Source: Bacteroidota bacterium
Lineage (GTDB): Bacteria; Bacteroidota; Rhodothermia; Rhodothermales; Rubricoccaceae
Direction of reading: 5' to 3'
NCBI GenBank assembly: GCA_039821555.1
Contig: JBCBNX010000021.1
Span: 1 to 56,019, forward strand
DNA length: 56,019 bases
Part shown: in pieces, positions 50,623-56,019 of the stretch
How positions within the stretch are numbered: the first letter of the stretch is position 1
Layout: each line of letters begins with the position of its first letter
Position numbers and translations under genes: made by a program
Notes under the pieces: generated by a model
Databases searched by the model: none
Seen by the model: only the letters and a program-made list of their open reading frames with translations
What the model was told of the DNA's origin: nothing

Positions 50623-50739
50623 CGGCTCCCCCTGTTCAGATCGACAATCGCTGCGCGCTTGCGTCGATCTGAACTGTCCCCCTCGATTTCGAGGGGGACA
50701 GTTTGACCGCCGTTCAGGCGTGTCAAACAGGGGGAGCCG
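50623..50739 (+). repeat. Four-way-junction palindromic repeat, copy C
   Basis: The outer stem is CGGCTCCCCCTG/CAGGGGGAGCCG (50623-50634 with 50728-50739). Arm 1 is TTCAGATCGAC...GTCGATCTGAA (50635-50673). The central arm is CTGTCCCCCTCGA-tt-TCGAGGGGGACAG (50674-50701). Arm 2 is TTTGAC-CGCC-gttca-GGCG-T-GTCAAA (50702-50727). All stems are contiguous with no unpaired junction base. It is in the same orientation as copy A and lies between the thioredoxin-like and TonB receptor genes. Confidence 0.88.
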
Positions 50740-50751
50740 ACCCGGCAGAAG

Positions 50752-51249
50752 TCACCCTCCTGGCGGCGTAGCCTGCGTTTGCTCGGCGTAGGAGGCGAAG
50801 TCGGTGTGTTGGTAGGCGTCGGTGGCGACGTAGGCAAGCAGCAGCGCGAAGGCGCCGGTGGTCTGTGCCCCTTGGACACGCGTGATGGGTGTGCCGTCTG
50901 GTTCGAGGAGGACGAAGGTGGGCGTGCCCGCCGCGCCGAAGTGCTGCGCCCAGGCGAAGGGCGAGCGCGTGTGGTCGCCGAGCGTGAGGCGCGACTCGTG
51001 GTCGGCGTAGTCGAGTTCGGCGTGGGCGAAACGGGCTAGGAGCGGCGCGACCTCCGGGAAGACGGCGGCTTCCATCTGGCGGCATGGCCCGCACCACGCC
51101 GCGTGGACGTAGATGAGCACGTGTTGCTCCGTCGCGGCAGCCTTGGCGAAGGCGTCCGGCAGCGACGCCCACGTCACGTCCTCCGCGACGCTCGCCGGAC
51201 CGGGCGAGGCGTGCACGAGAAGCGCGAGTAGGAAGGCCGTGAAAAACAT
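50752..51249 (-). CDS. Exported thioredoxin-like protein
   Basis: 165 aa with a signal peptide (MFFTAFLLALLVHASPG) and a thioredoxin fold: VHAAWCGPCRQMEAAVFPEV with Cys53 and Cys56, LGDHTRSPFAWAQHFGAAGT and cis-Pro in TPTFVLL. The region resembles the DUF255/thioredoxin_7 group. In the periplasm it may reduce or metallate cysteines, possibly the CxxC of the TonB receptor it is transcribed with. Its start is 12 bases from a DtxR-type box, so it is expected to be metal-repressed. Confidence 0.82.
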   Translation of the reverse strand: MFFTAFLLALLVHASPGPASVAEDVTWASLPDAFAKAAATEQHVLIYVHAAWCGPCRQMEAAVFPEVAPLLARFAHAELDYADHESRLTLGDHTRSPFAWAQHFGAAGTPTFVLLEPDGTPITRVQGAQTTGAFALLLAYVATDAYQHTDFASYAEQTQATPPGG

Positions 51250-51260
51250 TTTTTGGTCAG

Positions 51261-51285
51261 CCTAAATTGACTTAGGTGAACCTAA
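51261..51285. promoter_or_regulatory. DtxR/MntR-type operator in the divergent promoter
   Basis: Two overlapping inverted repeats are present: CCTAAATTGACTTAGG (51261-51276) and TTAGGTGAACCTAA (51272-51285). The latter resembles half-sites of the DtxR/IdeR box TTAGGTTAGCCTAACCTAA. They lie between the thioredoxin-like/TonB genes (minus) and the metal regulator/ABC genes (plus). Minus-strand TATTTTTT (51284-51291) and plus-strand TATCTTGA may be -7 elements. Binding by the adjacent regulator is inferred. Confidence 0.7.
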
Positions 51286-51336
51286 AAAATATCTTGATCT
51301 CTGTCAAGCCTCCCCTGCTTCCTTCACCGCGCCGTC

Positions 51337-52008
51337 ATGCAGACGCAAGCCATCGAGGACTACGCCAAGGCTATCTACGACCTCACCCGCGGCGCAGACG
51401 CCGTGGGCACCTCGGCCCTTGCCGAGCGGCTGAACGTTGCACCCGCGTCCGTGACGGGCATGCTCAAGAAGCTCGCGGCGATGAACCTCGTCGTCTACGA
51501 GCGCTACCACGGCGCGGCGCTCACCGAGGCCGGACGCAAGCTCGCCGTCGAGGTGATCCGCCACCACCGGCTCGTGGAGGCCTACCTCCACCAGGCGCTC
51601 GGCGTCCCGTGGGACCGCGTCCATGCCGAGGCTGAGCAATGGGAGCACGTCCTTTCCGAGGATCTCGAAGCCCGCATCGACGAGGCGCTCGGCCACCCGA
51701 CGCACGACCCACACGGCGCGCCGATCCCAACGCCCGACCTCCGCCTCGTGGAGCCCGACTGGCCTGCCCTCGTCACGCTCGATGCTGGAGCCAGCGGCAT
51801 CGTCGCCGAGGTGAGCGACCATGACGCGGAGCTACTGCGCTACGTTGGCAGCCTCGGCCTCTACCCCGAGACGCCCTTCGAGGTCGTCGCCGTGGCCCCA
51901 TTCGATGGCCCGATCTCGGTGCGCCTCACTGCATCGGACGCGGCCTCCGACGTGCACCCGGTTGGCTTCGCCGCGGCTCAGCACATCTATGTAAAACCGG
52001 CGGCGTAG
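51337..52008 (+). CDS. mntR: DtxR-family metal-dependent repressor, MntR/TroR-like
   Basis: 223 aa. A winged helix (LAERLNVAPASVTGMLKKLA; wing YERYHGAALTEAGRKLA), a dimerisation/metal domain (IRHHRLVEAYLHQALGV; EAEQWEHVLSEDLEARIDEA) and a C-terminal FeoA/SH3-like domain make up the usual long DtxR form. Metal ligand positions Asp8, His77, Glu100, Glu103 and His104 resemble manganese-responsive MntR. In particular, Glu100 replaces the Cys of DtxR/IdeR. MntR Glu11 is Lys here. It sits first in a run with a TroA-type binding protein. Confidence 0.82.
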   Translation: MQTQAIEDYAKAIYDLTRGADAVGTSALAERLNVAPASVTGMLKKLAAMNLVVYERYHGAALTEAGRKLAVEVIRHHRLVEAYLHQALGVPWDRVHAEAEQWEHVLSEDLEARIDEALGHPTHDPHGAPIPTPDLRLVEPDWPALVTLDAGASGIVAEVSDHDAELLRYVGSLGLYPETPFEVVAVAPFDGPISVRLTASDAASDVHPVGFAAAQHIYVKPAA

Positions 52009-52040
52009 CTCCGTCTTGCCTCCTACTTGACCTCCCCATC

Positions 52041-52997
52041 ATGCCTCGTTCCTTCGACAGAATACTGTTGGCCTTAGTCGTGCTGCTTGGACTAGGGCTT
52101 CCTGCGTGCGCGGACACCTCCAATGAGGTCCCGCTCGCCGAGCGCGAACTGCGCATCGTCGCGACGACGAGCATGCTGGCGGACCTCGCGCGCGAGGTGG
52201 GTGGCGAGCATGTGACCGTGACCGGGCTGATGGGGCCGGGCATCGACCCGCACCTCTACCGGCCCACCGAGGGCAACGTGCAGACGATGACCGAGGCCGA
52301 CCTCGTGCTGCTCAACGGCCTCGACCTCGAAGGCAAGATGGGCGAGGTCTTCCAGCAACTCGACCGCCTTGGGATCCCGTCGGTTGCTGTCGCGGAGGAG
52401 GCGGTCCCCGAAGGGCGGCGCCTCAATGCTGAGGGCTATGCGGGGTCGTTCGACCCGCACGTCTGGATGGACGTGGCTCGCTGGCAGGACGCAGTGGCGC
52501 TCGTAGGCGCGACGCTCACCGAGGTGGACCCAGCGCACGCTGAGAGCTACCAAGCCAATGCCACGGCCTACCACGAAGCCCTGGCCCCGCTCGACGCCTA
52601 CGTGCGTGAGCAGATCGCCACGATCCCCGAGGGCCAACGCGTCCTCATCACCGCGCACGACGCGTTCAGCTACTTCGGCGAGGCCTACGGGATTGCCGTG
52701 CGTGGCCTCCAGGGCCTCTCGACGGACGCCGAAGCCGGGACGGCCGACGTGCAGCGCCTCGCCGAGTTCGTCGCCGAACGCCGCATCCCGGCCATGTTCG
52801 TCGAGTCGTCCATCTCGCCGCGCTCCATCGAGGCCGTGCAGGCCGCCGTGCGCAGCCGCGGCTTCGACGTGGCTGTCGGCGGAACGCTCTACTCCGATGC
52901 CCTCGGTCCCGCAGACTCGGGCGCGGACACCTACGTTGGGATGATTCGTCACAACGTCGACACGATGGTGGGCGCGCTGGCGCAGGTGGAGGGATGA
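52041..52997 (+). CDS. Metal ABC transporter substrate-binding lipoprotein (TroA/ZnuA type)
   Basis: 318 aa with a lipobox LPAC (Cys23). It is a cluster A-I binding protein. Expected ligands are His71 (DPHLYRPT), His140 (DPHVWMD), His206 (ITAHDAFSYFG) and Asp286 (GTLYSDALG). Three His and one Asp match TroA/ZnuA rather than PsaA, which has Glu at the third position, so Zn, Mn or Fe are all possible. A short acidic rather than long His-rich loop speaks against a strict zinc ZnuA. Its stop overlaps the ATPase start. Confidence 0.87.
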   Translation: MPRSFDRILLALVVLLGLGLPACADTSNEVPLAERELRIVATTSMLADLAREVGGEHVTVTGLMGPGIDPHLYRPTEGNVQTMTEADLVLLNGLDLEGKMGEVFQQLDRLGIPSVAVAEEAVPEGRRLNAEGYAGSFDPHVWMDVARWQDAVALVGATLTEVDPAHAESYQANATAYHEALAPLDAYVREQIATIPEGQRVLITAHDAFSYFGEAYGIAVRGLQGLSTDAEAGTADVQRLAEFVAERRIPAMFVESSISPRSIEAVQAAVRSRGFDVAVGGTLYSDALGPADSGADTYVGMIRHNVDTMVGALAQVEG

Positions 52998-53779
52998 ACC
53001 CTGACAGCCGCCAGCCGACAGCCAACAGCCACGCCGCCATCGACGTTGCTGACCTCACGGTGGCCTATCGCGATCAGCCGGTGCTGTGGGACATTGACCT
53101 CGCCGTGCCGGAGGGCGTGCTCATGGCGATCGTGGGGCCGAACGGGGCGGGCAAGACGACGCTCATCAAGGGCATTCTCGGTCTCGTACCGCTCGCGGCG
53201 GGGCGTGTGCTCGTGCTCGGCGAGGCCTACGAGCGGCAGCGCAAGCGAGTCGGCTACGTCCCTCAGCGCGGCTCCGTCGATTGGGACTTCCCGACCAACG
53301 TGCTCGACGTGGTGATGATGGGCCGCTACGGCGCGCTCGGCTGGCTGCGCCGCCCCGGCGACGCCGAGCGTGACCTCGCGATGGGCGCGCTCCGCAAGGT
53401 GGGCATGGAGGACTTCGCCGATCGCCAGATCGCACAGCTTTCGGGCGGCCAGCAGCAGCGCGTCTTTCTCGCCCGTGCCCTCGTCCAAGACGCCGACGTC
53501 TACCTCATGGACGAGCCCTTCCAGGGCGTCGACGCGACCACCGAGCGTGCCATCGTGCGGCTTCTGCAGGACCTCCGCTCGCGCGGCAAGACCGTGCTCG
53601 TCGTCCACCACGACCTCCAGACCGTGCCCGAATACTTCGACTGGGTGCTGCTCCTCAACGTCCGCCGCATCACCGCAGGACCCGTCGCCGAGGTGTTCAC
53701 CGAGGAGAACCTCCGTCTGACCTACGGCGGCCGCGTCCCCTTCGCGGGTCACGTCGCCGGACGGCAAAGGCTTGGGTAG
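52994..53779 (+). CDS. Metal ABC transporter ATP-binding protein
   Basis: 261 aa. Walker A GPNGAGKTTLIKG, Q-loop VPQRGSVDWDFPTNVLDVVM, signature LSGGQQQRVFLARAL, Walker B VYLMDEPFQGVD and H-loop VVHHDLQTV are all intact, as in TroB/MntB/ZnuC. The ATG overlaps the stop of the binding-protein gene (translational coupling). Residues 4-12 (DSRQPTANS) are encoded by a heptad repeat, TGACAGC CGCCAGC, then CGACAGC CAACAGC (53002-53029), an addition to the conserved start AIDVADLTVAY. The stop codon lies in another heptad array. Confidence 0.92.
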   Translation: MNPDSRQPTANSHAAIDVADLTVAYRDQPVLWDIDLAVPEGVLMAIVGPNGAGKTTLIKGILGLVPLAAGRVLVLGEAYERQRKRVGYVPQRGSVDWDFPTNVLDVVMMGRYGALGWLRRPGDAERDLAMGALRKVGMEDFADRQIAQLSGGQQQRVFLARALVQDADVYLMDEPFQGVDATTERAIVRLLQDLRSRGKTVLVVHHDLQTVPEYFDWVLLLNVRRITAGPVAEVFTEENLRLTYGGRVPFAGHVAGRQRLG

Positions 53780-53811
53780 TCCTTCGTGTTTAGTCCCTAG
53801 TCATTTGTCCT
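53777..53811. repeat. Left heptad arm (TAGTCCT type) starting in the ATPase stop codon
   Basis: Five 7-mers, TAGTCCT TCGTGTT, then TAGTCCC TAGTCAT TTGTCCT. The first three bases are the TAG stop of the ATPase gene. The array at 54726-54760 has the same unit on the other strand, making this the left arm of an element with a 0.9-kb interior. Confidence 0.7.
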
Positions 53812-53865
53812 TGAACCATCGAAGATCCGCACACCACTGTCTCATACTTGCTCGATCTCACCCCT

Positions 53866-53950
53866 TGTCATGCTGAACTCGTTTCAGCATCTCTTCGATG
53901 CCTTGGTATTCCTCAATAGTCAGAGATCCTGAAACAAGTTCAGGATGACA
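53866..53950. repeat. 85-bp palindromic repeat, copy 1
   Basis: Starts TGTCATGCTGAACTCGTTTC and ends GAAACAAGTTCAGGATGACA. The outer 28 bases on each side pair with few mismatches, and each half is itself palindromic (TGCTGAAC/TTCAGCA). An almost identical 85-bp copy, in the same orientation, lies at 54282. Palindromes of this sort (TGTCATcCTGAAC...) are, to my knowledge, frequent in Bacteroidota intergenic DNA. Confidence 0.85.
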
Positions 53951-53951
53951 T

Positions 53952-54260
53952 CTAGGTGAGCAAATGCCAACCTGGATCCTGGCTCAGGTCTCGCAGCCCG
54001 GGATTGCTCTCACGTATCAGATTCCATTTCCAGGCCCGCCGCCAGTTCTTCAACTGCTTCTCCCGAGTGATAGCATTGTGTACCTCTCCGAACGTCTCGA
54101 ACCAAAGCAGGTCATGCACCCGATAGCGCTTCGTAAATCCCTCAACGGCTCCGCTCCGGTGTTCCGGAAGCCGTCGGGCGAGGTCGTTCGTTACGCCGCA
54201 ATAGAGCACCGTGCGCGTACGGTTCTAGAGGAAGTAGACATGGTAGCGGTGACGATTCAT
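53952..54260 (-). pseudogene. GIY-YIG nuclease, interrupted by one amber codon
   Basis: Read from ATG 54260, the frame begins MNRHRYHVYFL, hits TAG at 54227-54225, and continues NRTRTVLYCGVTNDLARRLP, RYRVHDLLWFETFGEV, AITREKQLKNWRRAWKWNLI and NPGLRDLSQD. This is a complete single-domain GIY-YIG endonuclease (GIY part VYFL, YIG part YCG, catalytic Arg in DLARR, Glu in REKQLK, NW motif). Only one codon is wrong, so the loss is recent, the codon is suppressed, or a shorter form starts later. It ends one base from palindrome copy 1. Confidence 0.82.
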
Positions 54261-54281
54261 CCAGCTAGACTTCCCCAGAAT

Positions 54282-54366
54282 TGTCATGCTGAACTTGGTT
54301 CAGCATCTCAGCGATGCCACGAGGTGCTGCAATCGTCAGAGATCCTGAAACGAGTTCAGGATGACA
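54282..54366. repeat. 85-bp palindromic repeat, copy 2
   Basis: Starts TGTCATGCTGAACTTGGTTC and ends GAAACGAGTTCAGGATGACA. It has the same length and orientation as copy 1 and differs mainly in the loop region. It lies 22 bases upstream of the GIY-YIG start codon, so the nuclease gene is flanked on both sides. Confidence 0.85.
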
Positions 54367-54403
54367 AGAGAGGCGGTTCGGAAATGGCCCAAGGGGTGGA
54401 GCA

Positions 54404-54736
54404 ATGGGTGTAGTTCGGTGCCAGCGTCATGGTAGACAGTCGGGAGTCATGTGCCGTAACCATATTGATCTGGCAATCAAAGAGCGAAGCTTGAAGGACG
54501 GCGTGGCCGAAGTGGTCATAGACCTGATGGACGATGGGGCTATTCCGATCTCTACGCTATTGTGTACGCAGTGCGCGAAGGTCTACGAAGTCCGAGATGG
54601 TCAGACCGTCGAGGGCGAGTGCCTGGAGATGTGGAAAGACCTCACGATCCAGTGCCCGGAATGCCTTGCGGAAGCGCAACTGGTACTGGCAGCAGAGCAA
54701 GCAGTGCGCGATAGCGACTCAGCCCGTGACCAATGA
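54404..54736 (+). CDS. Hypothetical zinc-ribbon-like protein
   Basis: 110 aa. Possible metal ligands are a Cys/His group near the N terminus (RCQRHGRQSGVMCRNH), CTQCAKVYEV and CPECLAE, forming C-x2-C pairs. No membrane segment. A weak Shine-Dalgarno (GGTGGAG) precedes the ATG. Its last residues (RDSDSARDQ) come from heptad DNA. It lies inside the insert that separates the metal ATPase and permease genes, so it may have come with the insert. Family not recognised. Confidence 0.6.
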   Translation: MGVVRCQRHGRQSGVMCRNHIDLAIKERSLKDGVAEVVIDLMDDGAIPISTLLCTQCAKVYEVRDGQTVEGECLEMWKDLTIQCPECLAEAQLVLAAEQAVRDSDSARDQ

Positions 54737-54760
54737 TCAAGGACCAATGACCAACACCTA
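54726..54760. repeat. Right heptad arm (ATGACCA type)
   Basis: Five 7-mers, GTGACCA ATGATCA, then AGGACCA ATGACCA ACACCTA, ending three bases before the permease GTG. Reverse-complemented they read TGGTCAT, TGGTCCT, TGATCAT, TGGTCAC, matching the left arm unit at 53777. Together they bracket 53812-54725. Confidence 0.72.
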
Positions 54761-54763
54761 GCC

Positions 54764-55891
54764 GTGGACCTCTTCTTTGACTACACGCTGCGGACGGTCG
54801 CGCTGGGGGCGGCGACGCTGGGGCTCGTGAGCGGGTCGCTCGGGACGTTTGCCGTGCTGCGTGGGCAGAGCCTGCTCGGCGACGCGATCAGCCACGCGGC
54901 GCTCCCAGGTGTCGTGCTCGCCTTCCTACTCACGGGTAGCAAAGCCCCGCTCGTGCTCGTACTCGGCGCCGCGTTCGCTGGGTGGATCGGGACGCTCGCC
55001 ATCCTACACGTCACCGATCACTCGCGCGTGCCGTTCGACGCGGCGCTGGGCTTGTTGCTCTCCGTGTTCTTCGGCGCCGGACTAGTGGGATTGACGTATC
55101 TCCAGGGCAGCGGCACAGGGGCGCAGGCGGGGCTCGATAAATTCCTCTTCGGGCAGGCCGCGGCGCTCGTCGGGCGCGACGTGGCGGTGATGGCGGCGCT
55201 CGGCGGCGGGGCGCTCCTGGTGATGCTCGCGTTCTGGAAGGAACTCAAGCTGCTCCTCTTCGACGAGGACTTCGGCGCGGCGCTCGGGCTACCAATGCAG
55301 CGGCTTGACGTGCTGCTGACGGGCCTCCTCGTGATTGCCATCGTGATTGGGTTGCAGACCGTAGGCGTGGTGCTGATGAGCGCGATGCTGATCGCCCCAG
55401 CGGCGGCAGCGCGGCAGTGGACCGACAAGCTCGGGCAGGTCGTCTTTCTGGCGGCCGTGTTCGGAGCGCTCGCTGGCGTGAGCGGGGCCCTGCTGAGCGC
55501 GACGGCCGCGCGGCTCCCGACGGGGCCGACCATCGTGTTGTGTGCCTCGCTCATGGTGGTGGTGAGCCTGCTCGTGGCACCGGGGCGGGGGCTCGTGGCG
55601 ACGTGGCTGCGCACCCGAAAAAACCGCCGCGACCTCCGCGAGACGGGCGTCCTCGAAGACCTCTACACGCTGGCGCAGCGGCACGGCGACCCGCACTACC
55701 CGCACCCTATCGGCACGCTGCGCACGATGACGCACCGTCCTGAGAGCATCGGCCCGAGCCTGGAGCACCTACAGGCGCGCGGCTGGGTCGTCCCCACCGG
55801 CGACGCCTGGGCGCTCACTACGGCGGGCCTCGACGCCGCCGAACGCCTCAGCGGTCGACGTGCGAAGTCTGAAGTTGGAAGTGCGAAGTAG
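54764..55891 (+). CDS. Metal ABC transporter permease with C-terminal winged-helix-like domain
   Basis: 375 aa from GTG 54764. Eight or so hydrophobic helices of the ABC-3 family occupy the first 280 residues: LGLVSGSLGTFAVLRGQSLL, GDAISHAALPGVVLAFLL, TVGVVLMSAMLIAPAAAARQ. A basic linker leads to a soluble domain (GVLEDLYTLAQRHGDPHYPH; SLEHLQARGWVVPTGDAWAL) that looks like a winged helix of the DtxR type. TroC-like permeases with such tails are known. The last residues (AKSEVGSAK) are encoded by a heptad array containing the stop. The start codon is GTG and no closer ATG is credible. Confidence 0.85.
   Translation: MDLFFDYTLRTVALGAATLGLVSGSLGTFAVLRGQSLLGDAISHAALPGVVLAFLLTGSKAPLVLVLGAAFAGWIGTLAILHVTDHSRVPFDAALGLLLSVFFGAGLVGLTYLQGSGTGAQAGLDKFLFGQAAALVGRDVAVMAALGGGALLVMLAFWKELKLLLFDEDFGAALGLPMQRLDVLLTGLLVIAIVIGLQTVGVVLMSAMLIAPAAAARQWTDKLGQVVFLAAVFGALAGVSGALLSATAARLPTGPTIVLCASLMVVVSLLVAPGRGLVATWLRTRKNRRDLRETGVLEDLYTLAQRHGDPHYPHPIGTLRTMTHRPESIGPSLEHLQARGWVVPTGDAWALTTAGLDAAERLSGRRAKSEVGSAK
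55864..55891. repeat. Heptad repeat (GAAGTNN) forming the permease C terminus
   Basis: Four 7-mers, GAAGTCT GAAGTTG, then GAAGTGC GAAGTAG, with the TAG stop inside the last one. The same unit family as at 32192. Confidence 0.68.
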
Positions 55892-55942
55892 GAGGCGGCG
55901 CGTGGCACGTCGCCCAACAGCGCCTCCACGCTGAAGCGGGGC

Positions 55943-56019
55943 ACCCTCGACCCTCGACCCTCGACCCTCGACCCTCGACCCTCGACCCTCGACCCTCGAC
56001 CCTCGACCCTCGACCCTCG
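55943..56019. repeat. Perfect 7-bp tandem repeat ACCCTCG x11 (runs off the window)
   Basis: 77 bases are exactly eleven copies of ACCCTCG without a mismatch, and the array is still open at the window end. The degenerate heptad elements elsewhere share the 7-base period, so this looks like a young, unmutated member. Confidence 0.97.

Noticed and set aside
50595..50879. 95-residue N-terminal extension of the TonB receptor
   Set aside because: The frame is open through four-way-junction copy C, but the true signal peptide starts at 50594 and the extension is encoded by the repeat.
55943..56019. CRISPR array at the window end
   Set aside because: The 7-bp units are directly adjacent with no spacers and no cas genes are nearby. 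It is a simple tandem repeat.

Overview
The window is high-GC chromosomal DNA. I infer a marine Rhodothermota/Bacteroidota-type bacterium (Rhodothermales-like) from several features: TAnnTTTG-like promoter boxes and weak Shine-Dalgarno signals, a type IX secretion tail relic, a PID-CTERM-like sorting signal, a TonB receptor with a carboxypeptidase-like N-terminal domain, a Y_Y_Y-type one-piece sensor kinase, and short lipoproteins. No phylogenetic search was possible.

Layout. 1-12.5 kb: core transcription and translation block, tuf (3' end), tRNA-Trp(CCA), secE, nusG, rplK, rplA, rplJ, rplL, rpoB, rpoC, closed by a strong terminator. 12.5-17.6 kb (minus strand): secreted M28 peptidase, DUF58 protein, a hairpin-rich non-coding stretch, and a triple-FAS1 lipoprotein. 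17.8-25.4 kb (minus strand): a full polyhydroxybutyrate locus with thiolase PhaA, two SDR reductases, class III synthase PhaC, a PhaE subunit with a helix-hairpin-helix tail, two small coiled-coil/phasin-like proteins, and a GbsR/MarR-type regulator with a palindromic operator. 25.6-30.2 kb: propeller histidine kinase and its NarL-type regulator around a small PID-CTERM protein and a dead T9SS tail. 30.6-34.0 kb: 5'-nucleotidase-family lipoprotein and formate-THF ligase. 34.0-41.0 kb (minus strand): DUF2262 protein, membrane/coiled-coil protein, and a TolC-HlyD-ABC type I secretion set whose ATPase is degenerate. 41.2-44.4 kb: hypothetical protein, acyl-CoA thioesterase, YbbN-like thioredoxin, secreted hypothetical protein. 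44.4-48.3 kb: AraC-type membrane regulator, then two secreted proteins sharing an N-terminal module. 48.3-55.9 kb: a metal-uptake locus with TonB receptor, thioredoxin-like protein, DtxR/MntR-type repressor with its box in the divergent promoter, and TroABC-like ABC transporter.

The most unusual content is in the gaps. (i) Three copies (21660-21760, 30441-30560, 50623-50739) of a 101-120 bp repeat fold by eye into a perfect four-way junction with no unpaired junction base. (ii) A dispersed system of degenerate 7-bp, sometimes 8-bp, repeats sits in intergenic regions, often as two inverted arms. Each locus has its own heptad sequence but the same period. These repeats run into rpoB, TolC, the metal ATPase and the permease, and the window ends in 11 perfect copies of ACCCTCG. 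(iii) A GIY-YIG nuclease gene, broken by one amber codon, lies between two directly repeated 85-bp palindromes, and that unit sits between two inverted heptad arms that split the metal ABC operon. Items (ii) and (iii) are the best candidates for an undescribed system.
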